From CAG-632 sp963626805 (lineage in GTDB: Bacteria; Bacillota; Clostridia; Lachnospirales; Lachnospiraceae): a stretch of DNA of 24,808 nucleotides. The stretch's first letter is position 1; the number at the start of each line of letters is the position of its first letter. Below are positions 1 through 8,013 of this stretch, piece after piece. Below the pieces are notes generated by a model. It ran no database searches and was not told where the DNA came from. It worked only from the letters and a program-made list of their open reading frames with translations. A program made the position numbers and the translations under genes. The stretch spans positions 1 to 24,808 of the forward strand of contig CAVFXS010000058.1 of NCBI GenBank assembly GCA_963626805.1, written 5' to 3'.

Positions 1-53
1 CTAGGGCGGATTAGGGACTTTCACCCATTAGAAACGTGCGCCGCAAGGCGCAC
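1..53 (-). mobile_element. 5' end of a group IIC intron (partial, continues past left edge)
   Basis: Read on the minus strand, position 53 begins GTGCGCC-TTGC-GGCGCAC, a 7-bp stem starting with the group II 5' consensus GTGCG. It is followed by TTTCTAAT and then GGGTGAAAGTCCC. From memory, this order resembles the start of domain I in group IIC introns such as that of Oceanobacillus iheyensis, which opens GUGUGCC and carries GGGUGAGAGUCCC after a short helix. The element starts 8 nt past a strong intrinsic terminator (62-91), which is the usual target of class C introns. Only about 53 nt are present, so neither the ribozyme core nor a reverse transcriptase can be seen. The call rests on the 5' motif and the insertion site. 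Confidence 0.62.
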
Positions 54-61
54 CACTTCAA

Positions 62-91
62 AACGCCGACTCAGAAACCTGAGTCGGCGTT
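62..91 (-). terminator. Intrinsic terminator of the ABC importer operon
   Basis: A perfect 13-bp stem (AACGCCGACTCAG and its complement) closes a 4-nt loop. On the minus strand it is followed by TT and then GAAG. It lies about 48 nt past the stop codon of the substrate-binding protein gene. The short U-run may reflect interruption of the original tail by the adjacent intron. Confidence 0.8.
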
Positions 92-138
92 CTTCTACCT
101 CTGTATATAGGGGGATATATACGGGATATCTGATTCTT

Positions 139-1272
139 TTATTCTGCTGTGGAACCGGATGTAATATCATCCATAATGGATGTATCATATACGGTATTCA
201 GATCTGTATCCTTGGTAATAATGCCATACTGTAATGCAATATCAATGGAGTTCTGAACCTTATCTGCCGGGATGGTGCAGATCTGTGAAGCATCCATGCC
301 CTCCGGCAGTACCAGCTTGGCAACCTCCTCTGCGGATTTTACCTGATGGTCATAGTCTGCACTTGATTTATCCATGTAAGAATATACGATATCTGCTGCT
401 TCTTTCGTATTCTCACATGCATATTTCCAACCTTTAATGGTTGCTCGCATGAACTTCTCTGCAGTCTCCTGGTTATCCTTTAGCCAATCTGAATTTACAA
501 AGATACAGTCAGCCAGCATACCACAGCCTTCCTGTTCCATGTTAATGATGTACAGGTCATCATCTGTATAACCTGCCTCATATGCAAGCAGTAACTCGTT
601 ATAGGTCATAGCGGAATAACCTGCGAATGTTCCGTCCAGGAAACCATCAATCGTTGTCCCCTGGCTGGCAAGCGTTGCATCCATATCCGGATCCATGCCA
701 TTCTTTGTCAGTAAAGCTCTGACAGGTGCATCATTACCACCGGTCCATACACCTAATGTCTTGCCCTTTAAGTCTGCAATGCTGGATACCTGATCCTTAT
801 GGCATACAAATACGAATGGTGAATCCTGCATAACCTGTCCAATGGTTGTCAGTGGATATCCCTGCTCCTGATAAGAGAGGATATTGTAAAGGTTTGTAGT
901 ACCGATCTGTGCAGTACCGGATTCAACAACCGAAGGAACATTAATATCAGAGCCACCCGGAAGAATCGTGACATCCAGACCTTCCTCTTCATAATATCCC
1001 TTATCCAGTGCTACATAATATCCCATGAACTGCGCCTGTGGAATCCACTTCGACTGGAAGGTGACCGGAATCAGTCCATCCTTCGATGCACTGCCATCAT
1101 CCGATGCTGCCTCACTGGCATCTCCCGCTTCACTGCTGCTCTCTACCGGTGCTGCAGAAGTTCCATCTTCTTCTCTGGTTACACCGCAACCAGACATTCC
1201 CATAAGCAGAGTTACACCTAAAAGAAATGCTGCTGCCTTTTTCATTGTACTTCTTCCTAATTTTCTTTTCAT
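139..1272 (-). CDS. ABC transporter substrate-binding lipoprotein, NMT1/THI5/SsuA-like
   Basis: This 377-aa protein is probably the extracellular, membrane-anchored receptor of the importer encoded just upstream. A basic N-terminus and hydrophobic stretch lead to a lipobox LMGMSGC with Cys29 as the lipidation site, then an acidic Ser/Ala/Glu linker to about residue 65. The NMT1-like domain follows, with features typical of thiamine-pyrimidine, riboflavin, nitrate and sulfonate receptors: GYYVALDKGYYEEEGLDVTI, then SGTAQIG and DLKGKTLGVW. The chosen ATG has AAGGAGG at good spacing. A second ATG at codon 10 is possible and would still keep the signal peptide. It is the last gene of the importer operon, before the terminator at 62-91. 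A pyrimidine, hydantoin or related ring compound is the likely ligand from context only. Confidence 0.85.
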   Translation of the reverse strand: MKRKLGRSTMKKAAAFLLGVTLLMGMSGCGVTREEDGTSAAPVESSSEAGDASEAASDDGSASKDGLIPVTFQSKWIPQAQFMGYYVALDKGYYEEEGLDVTILPGGSDINVPSVVESGTAQIGTTNLYNILSYQEQGYPLTTIGQVMQDSPFVFVCHKDQVSSIADLKGKTLGVWTGGNDAPVRALLTKNGMDPDMDATLASQGTTIDGFLDGTFAGYSAMTYNELLLAYEAGYTDDDLYIINMEQEGCGMLADCIFVNSDWLKDNQETAEKFMRATIKGWKYACENTKEAADIVYSYMDKSSADYDHQVKSAEEVAKLVLPEGMDASQICTIPADKVQNSIDIALQYGIITKDTDLNTVYDTSIMDDITSGSTAE

Positions 1273-1308
1273 AAGTTTTCCTCCTTTTCGCTCATCCTTT
1301 ATCTACAT

Positions 1309-2091
1309 CTATCTCTGTGAAGCGTGCCACTTGGTGACACGACGTTCAACCACGCTGACTATCATATACATGATAATACCTACAATTGCGGAACAGGCGA
1401 TATAAGCCCATCCATCCGCATTTTTGCCTTCCTGAAGAACCGAGTTAACACGGAATCCAAGTCCTGCATAGGAGGAGAAGAACTCTGCGATGATTGCTGA
1501 CAACATACTGGTGGTCGTCGTTACCTTCAATGCAGTGAAAATGCTCGGTACACAGTTCGGCAATCGTAAGGAGAAGAAAATCTCCTTCTTTGTTGCATTA
1601 TAACTTTTCATCAGATCCAGAGAAAACGGCGGTAATACCGTCAATCCACGGTAAGTGTTGATTGCCATGGCTGCCATGGTAAAGAAGATAACAACTGCAA
1701 TCTTGGATCCCATGCCCCGGCCAAACCAGTTATTCATAATCGGCGCCATAGCAGTTGTCGGAATTGCATTGATCGCTGACATCAATGCCAGTCCGCCATA
1801 TCCCCACTGCGGGAACCAGGATGCCAGCACGGCAACTCCAAATCCCAGAATGGAACCAATGATCAGACCAACCAGTGCCTCGGTTGCTGTGATCACCGTA
1901 TGCTTCCACAGAACCGCATACTGTGTTGCAAATACTTCTACAATCTGTGCCGGCAACGGGAAATCATAGGCCCTTAAATGTAACAGCCAGTGTAATCCGC
2001 CAAACTGCCAGAACAGAAGAAATAAAATACCGAATACAATAGGAGCTGCAATACGAAATCCTTTTTTATCAACCCAACTGCTTTTATTCAT
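1309..2091 (-). CDS. ABC transporter permease, SsuC/ThiX-like (second permease)
   Basis: This 260-aa integral membrane protein has about six hydrophobic segments and the BPD_transp_1 fold. The cytoplasmic EAA-type loop, which contacts the ATPase, lies around the segment SYNATKKEIFFSLRLPNCVPSIF. Its ATG begins one base after the TGA of the upstream permease, and its ribosome site GGAGAGG lies in that gene's last codons, so the two are translationally coupled. With its partner permease it would form a heterodimeric channel, a form seen in some members of the NMT1-type importers. The substrate cannot be read from the sequence. Confidence 0.87.
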   Translation of the reverse strand: MNKSSWVDKKGFRIAAPIVFGILFLLFWQFGGLHWLLHLRAYDFPLPAQIVEVFATQYAVLWKHTVITATEALVGLIIGSILGFGVAVLASWFPQWGYGGLALMSAINAIPTTAMAPIMNNWFGRGMGSKIAVVIFFTMAAMAINTYRGLTVLPPFSLDLMKSYNATKKEIFFSLRLPNCVPSIFTALKVTTTTSMLSAIIAEFFSSYAGLGFRVNSVLQEGKNADGWAYIACSAIVGIIMYMIVSVVERRVTKWHASQR

Positions 2092-2092
2092 A

Positions 2093-2893
2093 TCATGCCT
2101 CTCCTTTCTTTAACATTGCCTTTTCCCACGGAATCACAATCCGTTCCACCAGAGAAACGACAACGGAACTTAACATACCCAGAATGGCAGCTGTCAGAAT
2201 ACAGGACCAGAATAGCAATGACCCTGCGCCATTATAATATAGTGCATATAGGATTTTTACGCCGATACCTTCGGTCGAACCCATCATTTCAATCAGGATT
2301 GCTGCGGTGATCGTTCTCGGTGCTGCGATCTTCATTCCTGTAAACAGCTGCGGTAATGCTGACGGTATCATCAGCTTTAAGTATGTAATCGGTTTCTTCG
2401 TTGCATACGAGTATAAGAGTTCTCTTCGCTGGATATCCACACTGTGAAACCCATCCAGCAGGTTTACGGCTACCGGGAAGAATGAAATCAATGCTGAGAT
2501 TGCAACCTTCGCCTCGTCACCGCCACCGACCAGCTTATATACGATTGGTGCCAGTCCCAGTACCGGAATCATCTGAAAGGTGATCAGATATGGGAATGCA
2601 ATTTTTTCGATTGCCTTTGACCAGCTCATCAGGAATGCGATCACACATCCGATTGCCGTTCCGATCAGAAATCCACGTCCGGCATTAATAAATGTCACCC
2701 ATGCGGAAGCTGCCAGATCCATAAAGTTCTGAAAGAATGTAATTACAACTCCATGAAAATACGGAAGCTTGGTATCCGGTGTATCAATCGGAAGAATATG
2801 CCGGATTGCAAATGCTGCGAATTCCCATACGAGGAATACCCCAATGACCCAGACCGCTATTACGATTTTACGGTTTACCGGTTTTTTCTCCAT
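2093..2893 (-). CDS. ABC transporter permease, SsuC/ThiX-like (first permease)
   Basis: This 266-aa membrane protein has an N-terminal hydrophobic segment after MEKKPVNRK and several more to the C-terminus. The EAA-like loop is around YSYATKKPITYLKLMIPSALPQLFTGMKIAAPRTI, matching the SsuC/TauC/ThiX permease family. The ATG is preceded by AGGAGGG at good spacing and begins 11 nt after the ATPase stop codon. The protein is clearly a paralogue of the next permease rather than a copy of it, so the channel is probably a heterodimer. Confidence 0.87.
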   Translation of the reverse strand: MEKKPVNRKIVIAVWVIGVFLVWEFAAFAIRHILPIDTPDTKLPYFHGVVITFFQNFMDLAASAWVTFINAGRGFLIGTAIGCVIAFLMSWSKAIEKIAFPYLITFQMIPVLGLAPIVYKLVGGGDEAKVAISALISFFPVAVNLLDGFHSVDIQRRELLYSYATKKPITYLKLMIPSALPQLFTGMKIAAPRTITAAILIEMMGSTEGIGVKILYALYYNGAGSLLFWSCILTAAILGMLSSVVVSLVERIVIPWEKAMLKKGEA

Positions 2894-2904
2894 GGTAATC
2901 CCTC

Positions 2905-3708
2905 CTATTCTATCCCTTCGAAGCTGTTTCGAATCTTAACTACATAATCATTAAATTCCGGAAGATCCCGCATCTCCTTCGTTCTTGGTCTCGGAAGATC
3001 GATATCCACGATAGCGGATACTCTTCCCGGATGTGGAGAAAGTACCACAACCCGGTCTGACAGGAATACGGACTCTGCAATGTTATGTGTTACGAATACA
3101 ACCGTCTTGTTCGTCTTTCTCCAGATCTTTAACAGATCCTCGTTTAATTTCTCTCTGGTAAACTCATCCAGTGCGGAGAATGGCTCATCCATCAGCAGGA
3201 TCTTCGGATTCATAGCCAATGCTCTGGCGATTCCGACTCTCTGCTGCATACCACCGGATAACTGGAATGGATAATGATCCATATACTCACTCAATCCAAC
3301 CAGATCCAGCATCTTCTCTGCCTTTTCAAACCGCTTCGGCCTCGGCACATGCATGATCTCCAGTGGAAGCATGACATTCCGCTGTACTGTTCTCCAATCG
3401 TACAGAACCGGATTCTGGAACACCATACCGTACTGTCGATTCTTCCGCATCTCCTCCGGAGTGGAATCGCCGATCATAACGGTTCCCTCTGTCGGCTTCT
3501 GCAGATCTGCAATACACCGGAGCAGCGTTGTTTTACCACAACCAGAAGGTCCCAGAAGAGATATGAATTCTCCTTTTTTAATATTGACACTGACATGACT
3601 TAATGCCTGTGTCGTTTCACCCTTATTTCCTTTGAAGATCACGCTGACGTCATTTACATCAATGTCCGCACTTGCGTTATCCTCTGTCCAATCCATATTA
3701 AGTTCCAT
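2905..3708 (-). CDS. ABC transporter ATP-binding protein, SsuB/TauB/ThiZ-like
   Basis: This 267-aa cytoplasmic ATPase powers the importer. It shows Walker A GPSGCGKTT, a Q-loop in VFQNPVLYDWRTV, the signature LSGGMQQR, Walker B ILLMDEP followed by the D-loop SALD, and an H-loop in VFVTHNI. The residue set is complete, so the protein should be active. It is the first gene of the importer block, with AAAGGAGG before the ATG. An N-terminal stretch of about 15 acidic residues precedes the usual start of the fold. The upstream gap holds a hairpin (3764-3801) but no convincing promoter, so transcription probably reads in from the MmgE/PrpD gene. Confidence 0.9.
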   Translation of the reverse strand: MELNMDWTEDNASADIDVNDVSVIFKGNKGETTQALSHVSVNIKKGEFISLLGPSGCGKTTLLRCIADLQKPTEGTVMIGDSTPEEMRKNRQYGMVFQNPVLYDWRTVQRNVMLPLEIMHVPRPKRFEKAEKMLDLVGLSEYMDHYPFQLSGGMQQRVGIARALAMNPKILLMDEPFSALDEFTREKLNEDLLKIWRKTNKTVVFVTHNIAESVFLSDRVVVLSPHPGRVSAIVDIDLPRPRTKEMRDLPEFNDYVVKIRNSFEGIE

Positions 3709-3763
3709 ACGAATCCTCCTTTGCTAACTGAAAGAAACTCTTTTTTATTTCTCAGGTAAAGAA

Positions 3764-3801
3764 AAAGGCGGGCAGATTTCCTGCGAAATCTACACGCCTT
3801 T
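3764..3801 (-). terminator. Hairpin terminator or attenuator between the MmgE/PrpD and importer genes
   Basis: AAAGGCG pairs with CGCCTTT and AGATTTC pairs with GAAATCT, separated by a 3x3 internal loop and capped by a 4-nt loop. On the minus strand the stem runs into TTTTTCTTT. It lies 21 nt past the MmgE/PrpD stop codon and 55 nt before the importer ATPase. With no clear promoter between, it may be a leaky terminator that sets importer level below enzyme level. Confidence 0.7.
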
Positions 3802-3822
3802 GTATAGTTAGGTATTATATCA

Positions 3823-5205
3823 CTATTCTACGTCATTGACAAGTGCCATTAATTGTGACATATCTGTCTGATTCTCCAGATCCTTGACAAATGCAATAAT
3901 CTTTTCTGTCCGGTCCTTATCTGCATAAATGCGGTTTGCAAGTCCCCGGAACTTATTCTCAACATCCTCATATGTAACCGGATTTCTCCAGTCACCCTTT
4001 GGATCATCGATGACAGATTCATAAACGGTTCCATCCTTCATGGTAATCTTAACTGCACTGGAGTAATGCTCCGGATACCGTTTCTCGAATTCCGGATCCT
4101 CCACAACCGTTGTATTTGCAATCAGGCGCTGGATCAACGGATCATCAATGTACTTCACATCGAACTCGTCGACCGTCACCTGTCCGTTTCTGAATGCGAT
4201 TGCTGCCTGGAACGGCATTGAAAATTGCAGGTCAACAATATTCTTCGGATGCCATTTCCGTTCTTCGGCCAGCAAACGCATCGTGTATTTTGAGGAGCGA
4301 ATATTTATCTTTTCTATCTGTTCCGGATCCGGATGGTACTTCGCTACGATATCAAGACAGGCATCCAGGTGTCCTCCGGAATACCGGCAGCAAGGATATA
4401 CCTTTATGCTGGAAGAAGCGAAGATCCAGTCCTTACCTAACCCATCGGTCAGGTATTTGCCATCGTAATGATCCAGATAGGAGTAAGCATGTAACAATCC
4501 ATCCTTTCCTTCAAATATATCGGATGGCCCATTAAAGCCTTTCTCTGCCATTCTGGCTGCGATAATGGAATTCATTGCCGGATGGCCTGCCTGCAGACGC
4601 TTGGTAAAGCACCCTTCCGAGTTCCATGCCATCAGACCGGCTACCATACTTCCTGCAATTCCCTGTGCATACAGGGTTTGTTGTTCATCTAATTTCATCA
4701 GCTTGGCTGCTGAAACCGCAGCACCCATTGTACCGCAGGTACTGGTTGGATGGAAGCCCTGATAATACATATCACCCAGATATGCGGTTCCCATTCGGCA
4801 GACCACTTCGTTACCGATTGCGGCAGCCTCCAGGAATTCCTTACCGGTACTCTTCTTTGCCTCTGCTAATGCGAAGCTGACCGGATATGTTGCCGGGGAT
4901 GGATGTGCATTGGATTCATTATGATCATCTACGAAATCATATCCATAGCACTGAATCGCATTGGCAAATGCTGCATTCGGTAATGCTACCTTTTTGCTGC
5001 TGCCTACAATGGTGCCCTCCTCCGGGCCGCCCATTTCCTCTGCAATCTCTCTTGCAATCTGGCTGGTAATAATATTTCTGGTTCCTACCATGGATGCCAG
5101 AACATCCAGTGTCAGCATTTTAGCATGCTCGACTGCGTAATCCGGCAGATCCTCATATTTTAATTCTACGGCTGTTTTAGCAATTTGCTTTGCGATTGTT
5201 TCCAT
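3823..5205 (-). CDS. MmgE/PrpD family protein
   Basis: This 460-aa cytoplasmic protein belongs to the family of 2-methylcitrate dehydratase, cis-aconitate decarboxylase and iminodisuccinate epimerase. The conserved active-site stretch is visible as YGYDFVDDHNESNAHPS at about residues 87-103, with the HPS hallmark. The start is the ATG at 5203-5205 with AAGGGG 9 nt upstream, rather than the in-frame TTG three codons earlier. The gene sits between a promoter carrying the shared operator (5264-5284) and the importer. Its reaction here is unknown. Proton abstraction from a carboxylate-bearing carbon (isomerisation, epimerisation or dehydration) fits the family. An aspartate or imine step would fit if the pathway degrades orotate, but that is inference. 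Confidence 0.85.
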   Translation of the reverse strand: METIAKQIAKTAVELKYEDLPDYAVEHAKMLTLDVLASMVGTRNIITSQIAREIAEEMGGPEEGTIVGSSKKVALPNAAFANAIQCYGYDFVDDHNESNAHPSPATYPVSFALAEAKKSTGKEFLEAAAIGNEVVCRMGTAYLGDMYYQGFHPTSTCGTMGAAVSAAKLMKLDEQQTLYAQGIAGSMVAGLMAWNSEGCFTKRLQAGHPAMNSIIAARMAEKGFNGPSDIFEGKDGLLHAYSYLDHYDGKYLTDGLGKDWIFASSSIKVYPCCRYSGGHLDACLDIVAKYHPDPEQIEKINIRSSKYTMRLLAEERKWHPKNIVDLQFSMPFQAAIAFRNGQVTVDEFDVKYIDDPLIQRLIANTTVVEDPEFEKRYPEHYSSAVKITMKDGTVYESVIDDPKGDWRNPVTYEDVENKFRGLANRIYADKDRTEKIIAFVKDLENQTDMSQLMALVNDVE

Positions 5206-5238
5206 AAATATCAACCCCTTTTGTATTTGATAGTCTGC

Positions 5239-5267
5239 ATTATAGAAGATGCTCTCTGTCGAGAAAA
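5239..5267 (-). promoter_or_regulatory. Promoter of the MmgE/PrpD-importer operon
   Basis: A perfect -10 box TATAAT lies at 5239-5244 on the minus strand. At 17-nt spacing the -35 position reads TTTTCT, a poor match, and it overlaps the operator-like repeat. A weak -35 with an adjacent palindrome suggests dependence on an activator. Confidence 0.6.
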
Positions 5268-5284
5268 GGACAAATGACCCTTTC
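5264..5284 (-). promoter_or_regulatory. Operator-like imperfect palindrome upstream of the MmgE/PrpD gene
   Basis: The plus strand reads AAAGGACA-AA-TGACCCTTTC (5265-5284), matching the perfect palindrome at 9284-9301 in its first half and differing by one insertion and one substitution in the second. The core is exactly 20 nt from the -10 box. It runs into the stop codon of the upstream M20 hydrolase gene. Confidence 0.6.
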
Positions 5285-6498
5285 TAAACAAAAAGTTTAA
5301 TAATCTGATTACATACCTGCTCGAAGCTCTTAATATCGGTATATTCCTCCGGACAATGACTCTTACCGCCGATGCTTGGCATAAATACCATACAGGTGTC
5401 TACAATTTCCGAATATGCCTTGGCATCATGTCCTGCCCAGCTGTAAAGCTCCATAGAGTTCTCCATATGAAGATCCCGCAGCTCCTGTACCAGCGGCTCT
5501 GCAAACAGTTTTACCGGTGTATAAATCTCCTGTGTGATTTCCACACCCACACCGTATTTCTCCTTCATGGAATATGCATACTGCTTCATGGTTTCCTTGA
5601 TCTCATTGGACAGTACATCCTCCTCGGAACGGAAGTCTAAAACAATGGATGTCTTACCCGGAATGACATTATGGATGTTCGGTGAATTCTGGATCCGGCC
5701 AACGGTCGTAACCGCCTTACCACTGTTCGCCTGTCCGACCTCCCATGCCTTCATGATGAAGTCTGCGGCTGCCACCATGGAATCCTTCCGCACACTCATA
5801 ACGGTCGGACCTGCATGATCGGACTCTCCGAAGAAATCAATGAACAGCCGTCCGATTCCTACAACACCCTTTACGATACCGATATCCTTACCGGCTGCCT
5901 CCAGAACACCGCCCTGTTCTACATGAACCTCATAGAATCTGGAGTAGTATCCTTTCGCCCAGCCGTTATCGCAGCCGAATTCCACATCCTTGAACAGTCC
6001 GCATTCTTCCTGCAGATCTGTGATGTTCTTGCCATCGATATTCCGGAATGACAGGTACTCCTCCACGGTCATATTACCGGTCATATACCGGCCGCCAAAA
6101 TATCCGCGCTGGCAAATGGCACCTTCCTCATCGGCAGTTGCCAGTACCTCGATTGGCACCTTCGGTGTCACACCGGCATCATACATCATGTTGACCAGCT
6201 CCAGACCGACTACGATTCCGGCAACACCATCATAGGCACCCGCATTGACAACACTGTCGATATGCGAACCAATACCGATTGGCTTCTCTGTGCTGTGTCC
6301 CGGATTAAAATTACCGATCACATTACCGAACGAATCCATCCGCACTGTCATACCCATAGCTTCCATTTCGCCCTTCAGATAATGGATGGCATCTACCCAT
6401 GCCTGTGAGAAGGTCAGCCTGGTGATCTGTCCCTCCTCTGAAGTAAAACTCGCAATTGTATCGATTCTTCTTTTCATTCTTTCTGCATTTGCTTTCAT
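5284..6498 (-). CDS. M20-family N-carbamoyl amino acid hydrolase (beta-ureidopropionase/allantoate amidohydrolase-like)
   Basis: This 404-aa cytoplasmic binuclear metallohydrolase is expected to remove the carbamoyl group from an N-carbamoyl amino acid, giving the amino acid, CO2 and ammonia. Metal and catalytic motifs are present in order: GSHIDSV, AYDGVAG, the ADEEG pair of glutamates near residue 124, YEVHVEQG, the dimerisation-domain segment SDHAGPTVMSVRKD, the substrate-side WAGHDA, and a late His in KSHCPEEYT. One oddity is EEGAICQRGYF, where close relatives usually read EEGSRF. The ATG has AGGAGG at good spacing. It is the last gene of the preA block, 55 nt after the amidohydrolase. 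The substrate is probably N-carbamoyl-beta-alanine or N-carbamoyl-aspartate. Allantoate cannot be excluded from the sequence. Confidence 0.85.
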   Translation of the reverse strand: MKANAERMKRRIDTIASFTSEEGQITRLTFSQAWVDAIHYLKGEMEAMGMTVRMDSFGNVIGNFNPGHSTEKPIGIGSHIDSVVNAGAYDGVAGIVVGLELVNMMYDAGVTPKVPIEVLATADEEGAICQRGYFGGRYMTGNMTVEEYLSFRNIDGKNITDLQEECGLFKDVEFGCDNGWAKGYYSRFYEVHVEQGGVLEAAGKDIGIVKGVVGIGRLFIDFFGESDHAGPTVMSVRKDSMVAAADFIMKAWEVGQANSGKAVTTVGRIQNSPNIHNVIPGKTSIVLDFRSEEDVLSNEIKETMKQYAYSMKEKYGVGVEITQEIYTPVKLFAEPLVQELRDLHMENSMELYSWAGHDAKAYSEIVDTCMVFMPSIGGKSHCPEEYTDIKSFEQVCNQIIKLFV

Positions 6499-6553
6499 AG
6501 TCTGTACCTCCTGTAATTGTTATTCTCGGTTGCTTCTATTTCATATTCATAGA

Positions 6554-7933
6554 TCAGTAATTCATAATATGTACCCGGCCTTTTTCAAGAGTTACCTCTG
6601 TGCCGTCATATACCGTTTCTCCACCCAGGATCGTCCTGCAGATGTCATAGGTCAGTGGGATATTATCATAAATCACGGCTGCCTCCTTACATTTGCATCG
6701 CATATCCTCCTTATGATGGATCTTCGGCTGCTCCCGTTTCCGGACAAGTACCAGATCCGCATCATAGCCTTTGGCAATCTGTCCTTTTCTGGGCAGACGG
6801 AAAATCTCTGCCGCATTCCGTGAGAAATTTCTTGCGATATCAGCCGGTGTCAGCTTTCCCTGATCGACCAGATTTAAAAGCAGTGGCAATGACAGCTCCA
6901 GTCCGTATAATCCATCTACGGAATTCCAGATGTCATCTCCATGCTTCTGCTTCTCCTCCATCGTATACGGTGCATGATCGCTTCCGGTCACATCAAATGC
7001 TCCCTGATGATAAAGCTCTACCATCCGATCCACCTCTGCTCTGATCCGGAATGGGGGCTTCATGCGGGCGAATGCTCCGTATGGGATCATTTCCTCTTTA
7101 TCAAAATACAGATACTGCAGACAGGTCTCCGCATAGATCGGATAGTCTTCTGCCTTTGCCTGCAGGATCAGCTCCATGCTCTGTGGACAGCTGACATGTG
7201 CAATGATTGTCCGGCAGCCTGTGGCCTTTGCCGCACGGATCGTCAGATCTACGGACTCTACCTCTGCCTCCGGCGGTCTGGAATCAATAAATCCTCTCAG
7301 ACTGTTCGGATATTTCTCCTTCATAATCGGAACCAGCTCATTGATCATTGCCTGACTCTCACAGTGCACAGTCAATGTCAGACCGGTCTTGGCGATTTCC
7401 TGCATCACATGAACCATGTCCTCATAAGTCTCCGCACACATTCCGTAGAACTCTTTCTCCCGTCCGGCAACCGGTGCCATCTGAAAGGTCTTATAGCCGA
7501 TGGCTCCTACCTTGGCCAGTTCTCCGATTTCGTCCAGGTTATCATGTCCGGCAGCCGCATACATGCCGAAGTTCACGGCACCGTTTCGCTTCACCTCTTC
7601 GATCCGGCGCATGAAGTTCTCCACGGTAGCCGGTGGCTTCGTGCAGACCGGCATTTCCAGAATTGTCGTAACACCGCTTCCGGCTGCAGCCTGAGATCCG
7701 GTATAAAAGTCCTCCCGGTAGTCTAACTCACCGCCCCGGATATGTACATGTGTATCGATCATTCCCGGAAAGATCAGACAGTTCTTCGCATCGATCTCCT
7801 GCTCACAGGACGGCAGCTCCTGTCCCGGTTCATAAATTCCTACAATCCGTCCGTTCCGGATCTCCAGATCTGCGCTTCGCTCTCCATCCGGAAATATGCA
7901 GATACCATTTCGAATATTACAATCATTTTTCAT
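6554..7933 (-). CDS. Cyclic amidohydrolase: dihydropyrimidinase/hydantoinase/dihydroorotase-like
   Basis: This 459-aa TIM-barrel amidohydrolase is expected to open a cyclic ureide ring. The metal ligands are all visible: HVH (His62, His64), the carboxylated lysine in GYKTF (Lys148), His190 in TVHCES, His246 in IAHVSC and Asp319 in GSDHAP. The HVH is followed by IRGG, so Arg66 sits where dihydroorotases have HVHLREPG, whereas true dihydropyrimidinases usually read HTHLD/E. Other segments, RPPEAE and MKPPFR, resemble allantoinases and dihydropyrimidinases. The ATG at 7931-7933 is preferred, with AGGGTG just upstream. An in-frame GTG three codons earlier is possible. It follows preA by 80 nt. 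Dihydrouracil, dihydroorotate and other hydantoins remain open as substrates. Confidence 0.85.
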   Translation of the reverse strand: MKNDCNIRNGICIFPDGERSADLEIRNGRIVGIYEPGQELPSCEQEIDAKNCLIFPGMIDTHVHIRGGELDYREDFYTGSQAAAGSGVTTILEMPVCTKPPATVENFMRRIEEVKRNGAVNFGMYAAAGHDNLDEIGELAKVGAIGYKTFQMAPVAGREKEFYGMCAETYEDMVHVMQEIAKTGLTLTVHCESQAMINELVPIMKEKYPNSLRGFIDSRPPEAEVESVDLTIRAAKATGCRTIIAHVSCPQSMELILQAKAEDYPIYAETCLQYLYFDKEEMIPYGAFARMKPPFRIRAEVDRMVELYHQGAFDVTGSDHAPYTMEEKQKHGDDIWNSVDGLYGLELSLPLLLNLVDQGKLTPADIARNFSRNAAEIFRLPRKGQIAKGYDADLVLVRKREQPKIHHKEDMRCKCKEAAVIYDNIPLTYDICRTILGGETVYDGTEVTLEKGRVHIMNY

Positions 7934-8013
7934 GCAACTCACCCTGCTTTCCGTTTTCCAAACCTCTGTTACTTCTCTACCCTGTATTTATGACTAAGCC
8001 TTTCATAATTGAT

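Noticed and set aside
6941..7726. A 261-codon open frame on the plus strand antisense to the cyclic amidohydrolase gene
   Set aside because: The opposite strand encodes an amidohydrolase with all metal ligands. The plus-strand product shows no family features and no good ribosome site.
5284..7933. Allantoin degradation (allantoinase plus allantoate amidohydrolase) as the main function
   Set aside because: Both enzyme families could do this, but they share a block with a dihydropyrimidine dehydrogenase-like gene, and no other ureide genes are present. It is kept only as a minor alternative.
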